Assembly (NCBI GenBank): GCA_049669725.1
Contig: JBATKU010000589.1
Location: forward strand, 1-30,818
Direction of reading: 5' to 3'
DNA from: JAFDCJ01 sp049669725
Lineage (GTDB): Bacteria > Desulfobacterota > Desulfobacteria > Desulfobacterales > JAFDCJ01
DNA length: 30,818 nt
Shown here piece by piece: positions 24,820 through 30,818 of the stretch. The position numbers were made by a program, and so were the translations under genes. The notes below the pieces were generated by a model, which made no database searches, was not told the DNA's origin, and saw only the letters and a list, made by a program, of their open reading frames with translations. Position 1 is the stretch's first letter; each line of letters opens with the position of its first letter.

Positions 24820-26201
24820 ATGAAAGATAAAGAAACCACGATGAGCCAGCTTTTGATGGAATCTCTGACAACGGAACAGATCTCGTGCATGCTGGAAATA
24901 ATTGCGTCCGCAGGCGATTTAAAAAACCTAATGGACGATTTTATGAATGCTGATCCGGATATGGCCGCCACCGTTGACGAAATCCTAAAAAGGGATCAGA
25001 CCGTGGCCGACGGTAAAACAAAAAGCCGGCCGGTTTCGCATAAACGGACTATGGAATATTGGAATTCACTGTGGCGTCATTGGCATGAAATTCTTGCCGA
25101 CATCGGAAATGAAGAAGGAAAGTATGCGGTCCAAGATCACCACTGGGAAGAACCGTATTTTGGCAGCTCTTATTTTGCTTCTGATCTTGAACCGATTGCA
25201 CGGGATATGCTGGGCTTGATTGATGATGTCTACACGTCGGTTGAGGAGCCGAATCTCTTTGTAGAGGCGTTGGAGGCCATCGAGGCAAGCATCGCTTCAT
25301 ATCCGGAGTGGATGGGGGTCGAATACGGTGAGCCCTGCGAGCTTGAAAAATATGCAACCAGTTGTGTGTTGAAGTGGCTATGGTCGGGCTTGCAGCATGA
25401 ACCCCGTTCCGGTATTAGCTTGCTCGAAAAAGTGTATAAAATCGAAGCATCATACGAACTGGTTTGCATGAATCAGATTGCGCTTGTTGATTTTTTTGTA
25501 AACCTCCCCGCTGATTCCTGCCGTGAAATTTATACCTACTTGCAGGATGAGGCGCAAGTGATTGATCTGAGTGATGTCTATTCCCCATGGCATCAAATCA
25601 ATCATGTTTATGAATCCCGGTTTGATTCAACAAAGTACCTGGAAACCTGCCGGCGCCATTTGGGTCATAATTGGCGATATGGTCGTCCGTTGATCGATGA
25701 TGCGTTAAATCGGAACGAATTTCAAGAAGCGGAACGGTGGCTGGAGAAGACCTTTTCCAGTATACTGGAGCGGAAAAGAAAGGGGAAATGGTACCCGGAA
25801 TTATCCCTGCTTATGGATCAGCTTGAGTATTATATGGAAGAAGGTCAGGAGGAGATAGCGGCCCTTTTGCTGGTGTGGAGTGAGGTTTCCCTGAAGTTGG
25901 GCGATACACAACGCGGGACGGCCGCCCAATTACAGGGTGTCATATTTCGACTGCCGGAAGACTGTGAGGCGGTCATCAAAGAATACAATCGCATAATCGG
26001 TCCCAAAACAAGAAAAACCGTAGATCCGCTTTTTGAACAGATGCTTATAAATCAGATTACACCGATCATGCCGCCTGGTGCAAAGCCGTGCATGAACTGA
26101 ATCAAAATACCTACACGGCTTTACTTTCGCGTTGGCGAAAAAAACATAACCGCCGCCGAAACCTGTGGCGTGATATGAAAGCAATCGGTTTATCGGTGTG
26201 A
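24820..26201 (+). pseudogene. Unknown helical protein, frameshifted near its C-terminus
   Basis: The main frame runs 24820-26100 (426 residues) and ends MLINQITPIMPPGAKPCMN. From about 26053 another frame continues with clear coding character: DYTDHAAWCKAVHELNQNTYTALLSRWRKKHNRRRNLWRDMKAIGLSV to TGA at 26199-26201. A one-base indel near 26040-26055 explains both. The intact protein would be about 460 residues with a basic helical end. The N-terminus LTTEQISCMLEIIASAGDLKNLMDDFMN is helical, and WLEKTFSSILERKRKGKWY and later parts look repeat-like. The family is not recognised. Confidence 0.6.
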
Positions 26202-26264
26202 GCTGGCATCCATCGATTTCCCTGAAGCTGAAATATTTCAACGCGCAATCCGGTGAAAGCTCGG

Positions 26265-26765
26265 TCACCGCTTCGGGTCAATTCCACTGAAGATCTCCCA
26301 GAAAAGTTCCGCTCTTATTCTAAATCCCATTGCTTCCAAATTGATGAACAATTCTTCAAGATCACTCTCGAATGCATCATTTTCCATTAACCGCCTGACG
26401 ATACCCAATGTACCTTTCACCGAAAGACCCAGTCGCATGGCTTCCACTCTTGCGGCATGGTCATCCAGGATGACAAGATCGGCTCCCGTTTCAATAGACA
26501 GGGCTATGGCTTCTGCTTCGCCCTTCCCCAATCGTCGACCCAGCGCACTAACGAAACGCTCATTTTCTGCTTTTGAAACCGAAACGCGCCTTCCTTTAAT
26601 AAGGTCTTCGACTGCCTCGGCTGAAGCGTCCGGCTTTCGTCGGATCTCTGAATATACCAATGAAGGGATGTCAATCCGGTCAAATAAGTCTGAAGCTGCT
26701 TCGATTATGCCAAGCTTGGTCAAAAATATGATGGGGGAGCTGTTAAAAACGGCTTTCATCACCAC
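26265..26765 (-). CDS. PIN-domain toxin (DUF3368/VapC-like)
   Basis: 166 residues. The N-terminus MKAVFNSSPIIFLTKLG matches the DUF3368 opening, where Asn in place of the first Asp is common. E40, E83/E85 in LGKGEAEAIAL and D101-D102 in LVILDDHAAR complete the acidic set of a PIN RNase. It overlaps the UPF0175 gene by 7 bp, the antitoxin coming first, as is usual for this pair. It should cleave a specific RNA when free of its antitoxin (family inference). Confidence 0.85.
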   Translation of the reverse strand: MVMKAVFNSSPIIFLTKLGIIEAASDLFDRIDIPSLVYSEIRRKPDASAEAVEDLIKGRRVSVSKAENERFVSALGRRLGKGEAEAIALSIETGADLVILDDHAARVEAMRLGLSVKGTLGIVRRLMENDAFESDLEELFINLEAMGFRIRAELFWEIFSGIDPKR

Positions 26766-26995
26766 TTCCCTTCCGTTTCGACATCGCTCTCCTCAAGATA
26801 GGAAAATTCCACCCTCATGGCATCCAGTAATTCAAGAAAGGCTTCCTTTCCCATTCCCATGATTTCGGCAGCTTTGCTGAGACTTACCTGCCGCAGCACC
26901 AGAGCACCCACTACGCCCAACAGTCTCTCCCGTTCCTTTACCGTCTTGAAAAATGGCAGTTCACTCGCTATTTCCTTCAACGGGGATAATTCCAT
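26759..26995 (-). CDS. UPF0175-family antitoxin
   Basis: 78 residues. RERLLGVVGALVLRQVSLSKAAEIMGMGKEAFLELLDAM is the UPF0175 helix-turn-helix-like core, and the C-terminal EFSYLEESDVETE would wrap the toxin. AAAAGGA lies upstream of the ATG. It is the first gene of the PIN pair and probably represses its own promoter. Confidence 0.85.
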   Translation of the reverse strand: MELSPLKEIASELPFFKTVKERERLLGVVGALVLRQVSLSKAAEIMGMGKEAFLELLDAMRVEFSYLEESDVETEGKW

Positions 26996-27132
26996 TTTTT
27001 TCTTTTCCTTTTAATTTTATTAAACGACATTTATTTTTAAGAAATATATAATCGATACCTTATTATGTTTTGATCAATATTTCAAACAAGATTATGAAAT
27101 CACAGGCCCATTCACTCAGCTTCTAATTAATA
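26996..27132. other. AT-rich promoter region of the UPF0175/PIN pair
   Basis: No gene. The T- and A-rich run (TTAATTTTATTAAA, AAATATATAATCG) offers several -10-like boxes on the minus strand but no clear -35 partner. Confidence 0.35.
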
Positions 27133-27264
27133 GACAGGTTCAACGCTGTCGTATTCAGGGCACGGGGAGTTAAAGTCCCCCTGTCCTCAACAAATTTTAA
27201 CATGATATCATCAGGTTAAATTAACACCCAATGTGAATTGTGCCCATTTTTGTGCCTATTCAAA

Positions 27265-27300
27265 CAAAAAAAAGCACCTACGAAAATATCGTAAGTGCTT
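27265..27300 (-). terminator. tRNA-Phe terminator, copy 2
   Basis: On the minus strand AAGCACTTACGA pairs with TCGTAGGTGCTT across a 5-nt loop, followed by TTTTTTG. It is the terminator after the tRNA-Phe 3' half. Confidence 0.75.
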
Positions 27301-27307
27301 TATTTTG

Positions 27308-27352
27308 TGGTGCCGAGGGACAGAATCGAACTGCCGACACGGGGATTTTCAG
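27308..27352 (-). tRNA. 3' half of tRNA-Phe(GAA), scar copy 2
   Basis: 45 nt on the minus strand: CTGAAAA (anticodon GAA), TCCCC, GTGTC, GGCAG-TTCGATT-CTGTC, CCTCGGC, A, CCA. The full CCA and clean T-arm mark it as the better-kept copy. No D-arm or 5' acceptor strand follows, so the intact gene should lie right of the window. Confidence 0.88.
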
Positions 27353-27421
27353 AACTTAAAAACGATTTTAGATATAATATTTTCAAATAGTTACAAAGAC
27401 AAGGTTGCGGAAATTTTTCAC

Positions 27422-27462
27422 GGATTTGCAACCTATATGCAACCATTCGCATGGATTTGCAA
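27422..27462 (+). repeat. Short TGCAA repeats beside the tRNA scar
   Basis: GGATTTGCAA occurs at 27422-27431 and 27453-27462 with ATGCAACC between them (27437-27444). Repeats of this kind next to an attachment core could be integrase arm sites; this is speculative. A similar TTGCAA motif lies near the tRNA-Ala scar (27-57). Confidence 0.35.
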
Positions 27463-27515
27463 ACTACATCTGATGTAATAAAAATTGTGATTCAAAGGAC
27501 CCTCCTGAATTGTTC

Positions 27516-27584
27516 TTTACCTAATGGGTAAATAATATCTTGACAATACAAATCCGTATTGATATCTTTACCCATGGGGTAAAG
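27516..27584 (+). promoter_or_regulatory. higBA promoter with two operators
   Basis: TTGACA (27540-27545), a 17-bp spacer and TATCTT (27563-27568) form a good promoter. Operator 1, TTTACC-N5-GGTAAA (27516-27532), lies upstream of the -35; operator 2, CTTTACC-N5-GGTAAAG (27566-27584), covers the end of the -10. A third palindrome CAATAC-N6-GTATTG (27544-27561) fills the spacer. The two operators are centred 51 bp apart. They are likely HigA autoregulation sites. Confidence 0.75.
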
Positions 27585-27613
27585 AAGCATTGCTATATCT
27601 ATGAGGGGTTATT

Positions 27614-27916
27614 GTGAAAATTACCTTCCGCACTCGTAAATTAGAAAGGGAATACTGTCAATCAGATAGGGCTACTAAAGCCTATGGAGAGGTAGTCGCC
27701 CGGAAATTTATTGAGCGGATTAATATCATCAAACAGGTTAAAAATATTGAAGAATTGGAGGCTTTACCAGCATTGAGGTGTCACCCATTGAAGGGGAAAC
27801 GAATAGGTCAATATTCGATAAAACTTACAGGTTTCTATCGATTAATCTTTACCCTTAAAGGAGATGCGCTTGAGATAGTGCAGATCGAGGAGGTGAGCAA
27901 ACATTATGGGGACTAA
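27614..27916 (+). CDS. higB: HigB/RelE-family toxin
   Basis: 100 residues starting at GTG 27614, with GAGGGG 5 nt upstream. The sequence ITFRTRKLEREYCQSDRATKAYGEVVARKFIERI ... LPALRCHPLKGKRIGQYSIKLTGFYRLIF ... VQIEEVSKHYGD is the plasmid-maintenance killer (HigB) layout, with R, K and the terminal HY as the RNase site. It cleaves ribosome-bound mRNA in studied members. It overlaps the antitoxin gene by 11 bp, toxin first. Confidence 0.9.
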   Translation: MKITFRTRKLEREYCQSDRATKAYGEVVARKFIERINIIKQVKNIEELEALPALRCHPLKGKRIGQYSIKLTGFYRLIFTLKGDALEIVQIEEVSKHYGD

Positions 27917-29009
27917 TCAAACAAACAATACCTTGCATTCCGATCTTCCCATTCCTCCTGGTGAATATCTTGAGGAGGTCATTGAAGAACTTGGAATGAC
28001 AAAAGATGAGCTTGCAAAACGAATGAATAGACCAGCACCCAAGCTTAGTGCTATTTTTAAGGGCGAAAAAGCAATTACGCCAGATACAGCATTACAGCTT
28101 GAAATTGTTGTTGGGATTCCTGCACATATATGGACCGGTTTAGAAGCAGAATATCGTCTCACATTAGCTAAAAAGCAAGAAGAACAAGAACAAAATAGGC
28201 TTAAAGAAGAAACCTATCTCGTTACAAAATTCCAATATGCTGAATTAGTCAAATTTGGTGTAGTTCCTAAAAGGACTCGTCCAACTGAGAAGGTTTTAGA
28301 ACTTAAAAAGTTTTTTGGAGTTACATCATTAAAAACAGTTCCCAATTTACGTCGTTATCAAGTTGCTTTTAGGGCAGGTAAAAAAAAGCGTTCCCCAGAA
28401 GCAATAGCTGCTTGGTTGCGTGTCGGGGAGCTTCAAGCTCTAAAAAGGCCTTGCAGGTCTTTTAGCAGAGACAAACTGATTGATGCACTAAAAATAATAA
28501 GAGGAATGACGAGACAAACTCCCGATCAGTTTATTTCTGGATTACATGATTTATTAGCTGAATGTGGTGTGGCGTTGGTCATCCTTCCTCACTTGCCACA
28601 AACATATGCGAATGGAGCAACTTTTTGGTTGGGACGCGATAAAGCGGTTATGATGATGACAATTCGATATAGTTGGGCAGATATCTTTTGGTTTACCTTA
28701 TTTCACGAAATCGGGCATTTGTTAAAGCACAAACGTAAGCTTGTTATTTTGGAAGGCGAAATTGATGATCCTGAGTATCTCAATATGGAAAATGAGGCTG
28801 ATAGGTTTGCGGCCGAGATTCTCATACCTTCATCTGAATATACAGCATTTATCAAAAATGATCAATTCTACAAAGACGATATAAATGCCTTCGCAACTTA
28901 TATTGGGATATCTCCTGGCATAGTTGTAGGAAGATTACAAAAAGAAGGACTTATTGATCCTTCTTGGCACAACGGGTTGCGGAGCAGGTTTAAATGGAGA
29001 TCTGATTAA
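27906..29009 (+). CDS. higA: HigA-type antitoxin fused to an ImmA/IrrE metallopeptidase
   Basis: 367 residues; GGAGGTG precedes ATG 27906. Residues about 17-78 are an Xre/HigA helix-turn-helix (PPGEYLEEVIEELGMTKDELAKRMN ... LSAIFKGEKAITPDTALQLEIVVG). Residues about 200-310 are an M78 peptidase with HEIGH (267-271; H267, E268, H271) and ENEAD (E297 or D299 as third ligand). ImmA-type peptidases cut repressors when triggered, so the protein may regulate its own antitoxin state (inference). It should bind the two operators in front of higB. Confidence 0.88.
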   Translation: MGTNQTNNTLHSDLPIPPGEYLEEVIEELGMTKDELAKRMNRPAPKLSAIFKGEKAITPDTALQLEIVVGIPAHIWTGLEAEYRLTLAKKQEEQEQNRLKEETYLVTKFQYAELVKFGVVPKRTRPTEKVLELKKFFGVTSLKTVPNLRRYQVAFRAGKKKRSPEAIAAWLRVGELQALKRPCRSFSRDKLIDALKIIRGMTRQTPDQFISGLHDLLAECGVALVILPHLPQTYANGATFWLGRDKAVMMMTIRYSWADIFWFTLFHEIGHLLKHKRKLVILEGEIDDPEYLNMENEADRFAAEILIPSSEYTAFIKNDQFYKDDINAFATYIGISPGIVVGRLQKEGLIDPSWHNGLRSRFKWRSD

Positions 29010-29035
29010 AAGCAAATCTGGTACATTTACCCCTA

Positions 29036-29560
29036 ATGCGATTATTAAATGATAGAAAAATGAAGCAGAGCGAAACTGAAATCTTTTCCGTTTGTGGAAT
29101 GCCCGATCTATCATACATTAGAGCGAACAACATGCTTACCCATAGCTTGGAGAAAGTAGTCAAGTTAGCTTCGCTGTATGGAATTGGTTCTGTGAGTTCT
29201 TGGACATTTGTGATGGAGTTCTTTGGTTGGCGCCAGTTTCAAAATCGCAAAGAGGTGGGGGCCTTAGCCGGTTTAACCCCAACACCATATGACAGTGGCA
29301 AAAGTCTGCGTGAGCAAGGAATCAGCAAAGCCGGCAATCATCGCATTCGCGCCTTGGCCGTGGAGATTGCCTGGTCTTGGCTGCGGTTTCAACCTCAAAG
29401 CAATCTGAGTCAGTGGTTCATCAAACGGTATGCCAATGGGGGAAAGCGCATGCGGCGCATCGGTATCGTTGCTGTGGCTCGTAGGCTTTTAATCGACCTG
29501 TGGCGTTATCTTGAATATGACAAGATTCCCGAAGGCGCGCGCTTGAAATCAGCGGCCTAA
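29036..29560 (+). pseudogene. C-terminal remnant of an IS110/IS1111-family transposase
   Basis: Residues from about 50 match the IS116/IS110/IS902 C-terminal domain: GIGSVSSWTFVMEFFGWRQFQNRKEVGALAGLTPTPYDSGKSLREQGISKAGNHRIRALAVEIAWSWLRFQP, then RMRRIGIVAVARRLLIDLWRYLEYDKIPEGARLK. The N-terminal DEDD/RuvC-like half is absent; the first 40 codons up to the higA end do not show it. The gene is therefore inactive. It is followed by a structured non-coding region. Confidence 0.85.
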
Positions 29561-30015
29561 TGGGAAAATACGATTAAGACGAAAAGGAGAAGCTAACGGC
29601 AATAGATTTTAGTGATGGATAGGTCTTGGTTGGTAAAGACGCCCGTGTAACTGCTGGGTGCTCTGCGAGCTACCGTTTTCATAGATGGGGCGTCTTTATT
29701 AACCGGTTCTCCGAAGCGCATTCCGAGCGCATTCAGCATTAGGTGTCTGACCACAGGTGTCAGCACGGATAGAAGTTGGTAGGGCCTTTGGAGGCCATCG
29801 ACTTAAAAGAACCGACCAGCCAGATCGGATCAACCATCAGTATTTTATCTACAGTTTCCCATCTAGCTTCCAGGGGAAACAAGCGGTCTTATGCGTAATC
29901 AAGAGCCGTTGGGGTCGAGAAGTAAAACATGGAAAAAATTGGCCGCGGGAATGTGACCTGTGCTCCGACGAGCTAAGTAAGGGCCCATTCTCTCACAGAC
30001 AACATTCCCGATAGG
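29561..30015 (+). ncRNA. Non-coding 3' end of the IS, possible bridge-RNA-like RNA
   Basis: AAAGACGCCC (29635-29644) pairs perfectly with GGGCGTCTTT (29688-29697). Inside the loop GGTGCTC-TGC-GAGC-T-ACC makes a second hairpin with one bulge. Further on, CGGGAATGT (29946-29954) pairs with ACATTCCCG (30002-30010), and GCGCATTC is repeated (29716 on). In the IS1111 group the RNA that guides the recombinase is encoded in the 3' non-coding end, so this fits, though no folding or expression evidence exists. The rest of the 29561-30241 gap holds no gene. Confidence 0.5.
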
Positions 30016-30131
30016 CAGTTGCCAATAGTAACATTTGAAGGTGCGCGGAGGTTAAAATGTAGAGATTCGAAAAAAGTGCTTGACAAAGGATACCCACATA
30101 GAAGCAGTTATATTTAAGCCTCCTTTACTCC

Positions 30132-30169
30132 AAAAAAAGCCAACTCACCACCACAGGTGAATCAGCTTT
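30132..30169 (-). terminator. Intrinsic terminator of the minus-strand gene at 30242
   Basis: On the minus strand AAAGC-N4-TCACC-N6-GGTGA-N4-GCTTT forms a two-part stem and runs into TTTTTTT. It lies about 75 bp beyond the stop of the gene at 30242-30553. Confidence 0.75.
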
Positions 30170-30241
30170 CTATGATATATAACAGTCTGCATTCTCTCCC
30201 CTTGATTGAATGCGAAAAACTATATGTATAGGCATTGAAGA

Positions 30242-30553
30242 TCATTCACAACCAAGCTCTGCCATCAGGTCTAAAATCATATTATATAAACCCTCAGCCG
30301 CATCACCTTGGACGAAATCAGGTGGTGGTGACTCACCATCACATTTCATTGATGCCGCATTCAATTGTCCACATGCTCCCTCAATGTCATTGATGGCAAT
30401 AAGGTCACCTGCCATCTCAAGCATGTTTCTTATTGCATTTAATCGACCATTATCTGAAATCCGGTCAAAGTGCATGTATGTTTTGTATATCTCACGGTAT
30501 CCAGTGTCGTCAAGACCGGAGATATATAGCAGATATCGGTACTTGAACCGCAC
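30242..30553 (-). CDS. Unknown protein, about 103 residues
   Basis: The frame begins at GTG 30553, immediately after AGGAG; a stop lies two codons upstream, so the start is somewhere close, possibly the Met at residue 27 (MHFDRISD). The C-terminal half, MAGDLIAINDIEGACGQLNAASMKCDGESPPPDFVQGDAA, has a helical, Cys-containing pattern. A terminator follows it, which supports a real gene. The family is not recognised. Confidence 0.5.
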   Translation of the reverse strand: MRFKYRYLLYISGLDDTGYREIYKTYMHFDRISDNGRLNAIRNMLEMAGDLIAINDIEGACGQLNAASMKCDGESPPPDFVQGDAAEGLYNMILDLMAELGCE

Positions 30554-30616
30554 CTCCTATAAGTTAAACATATCAACGGGTGCTGTTTTATTCGGAAGGA
30601 GATTAGATCAAACAAA

Positions 30617-30817
30617 TTACCTTATCCCTTCATTTGCCATATCAGCTAGCCTTTTAATTGTCCCCCACCATATAAATGGAAGCGCTACCAAAAGAATAAA
30701 TCCGAGAAATGCTAAACATATGTAATAAAAATCTTTGATTTTCTTGAACTTGATTTCATCTTGATTGGATATTGATGCCCTTCTTTCAAAATGCTTTAAT
30801 ATCAACTCTGAGAACAA
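30617..30817 (-). CDS. Small single-pass membrane protein, possibly partial
   Basis: 66 codons to the window edge, starting at TTG 30817 if complete; it may continue beyond the window. One clear membrane helix (IKDFYYICLAFLGFILLVAL) follows a Lys-rich segment, and a short charged tail follows. The function is unknown. Confidence 0.4.
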   Translation of the reverse strand: MFSELILKHFERRASISNQDEIKFKKIKDFYYICLAFLGFILLVALPFIWWGTIKRLADMANEGIR

Positions 30818-30818
30818 G

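Larger units (their letters stand above)
27133..27352. repeat. tRNA-Phe direct repeat, copy 2
   Basis: About 220 bp matching copy 1 at 23002-23220. Its hairpins are better preserved: GACAG-N8-CTGTC (27133-27150) and CGGGGA-N7-TCCCC. It closes the first module and opens the second. Frames such as WCRGTESNCRHGDFQ in this stretch are translations of the tRNA and not proteins. Confidence 0.85.

Noticed and set aside
26265..26765. Loss of the first catalytic Asp in the PIN toxin (Asn8)
   Set aside because: Asn at this place is common in DUF3368 proteins, so it is not evidence for inactivation.
27233..27478. 81-codon plus-strand frame
   Set aside because: It is a translation of the tRNA-Phe 3' half and its flank (CRGTESNCRHGDFQ), a well-known false gene.
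1..30818. CRISPR arrays and rRNA genes
   Set aside because: No regularly spaced repeat array and no rRNA-like sequence was seen on either strand.

Overview
The window looks like chromosomal DNA of a sulfate-reducer-like member of the Desulfobacterota (old Deltaproteobacteria), close to Desulfobacterales. This is inferred from gene content: an EF-G paralogue, ParA/ParB, a DUF3842-CooT pair, an IspH-UbiA fusion, and a stand-alone receiver protein, with moderate GC in the left half. No 16S rRNA or intact tRNA is present to confirm it.

Layout. (1) 1-238: the right edge of something that lies off the left end. It finishes in the 3' half of a tRNA-Ala(GGC) gene, a typical integration scar, followed by the tRNA's own terminator. 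(2) 300-10.7 kb: a compact housekeeping block. It holds a GerMN protein and an EF-G paralogue (coupled by ATGA), an M48 protease with TPRs (opposite strand), parA-parB, a NYN/YacP-like nuclease, DUF3842-cooT, ispH-ubiA, plsY (opposite strand) and a short Smr protein. (3) 10.8-17.6 kb: looser genes. These are a receiver domain, an MFS carrier behind an 18-bp palindrome, an FN3 lipoprotein, a MinD/ParA ATPase with a long Pro/Ala/Lys-rich N-terminus, and a secreted SGNH hydrolase. (4) 17.6-23.0 kb: AT-richer accessory DNA with a STAS-like protein, an ExeA-type ATPase, two small unknowns, a three-gene operon of dimeric alpha/beta-barrel-like proteins (one carrying a nonsense codon) and a BrnT/BrnA toxin-antitoxin pair. 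(5) 23.0-30.8 kb: a tRNA-Phe island. Two about 220-bp direct repeats (23002-23220, 27133-27352), each with the 3' half of tRNA-Phe(GAA) and its terminator, divide it into modules. The first module (about 3.9 kb) carries a TPR/ST7-like protein, a frameshifted unknown protein and a PIN/UPF0175 toxin-antitoxin pair. The second carries HigB with a HigA-ImmA/IrrE protease fusion, then the C-terminal remnant of an IS110/IS1111-type transposase with a structured non-coding 3' end, and unknown genes up to the window edge.

How the parts relate. The left half is ordinary chromosome maintenance, translation, isoprenoid and phospholipid metabolism. The right half is a stacked insertion zone at tRNA genes. 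All the tRNA scars start exactly at the anticodon loop, as expected of tyrosine-recombinase islands, but no integrase gene is in the window. Three different toxin-antitoxin families lie within 6.6 kb, two of them with recognisable operators. The most interesting points are the tandem tRNA-Phe repeats, the double-operator HigBA promoter, the putative bridge-RNA-like structure after the transposase remnant, and the barrel-protein operon with its in-frame TAA.
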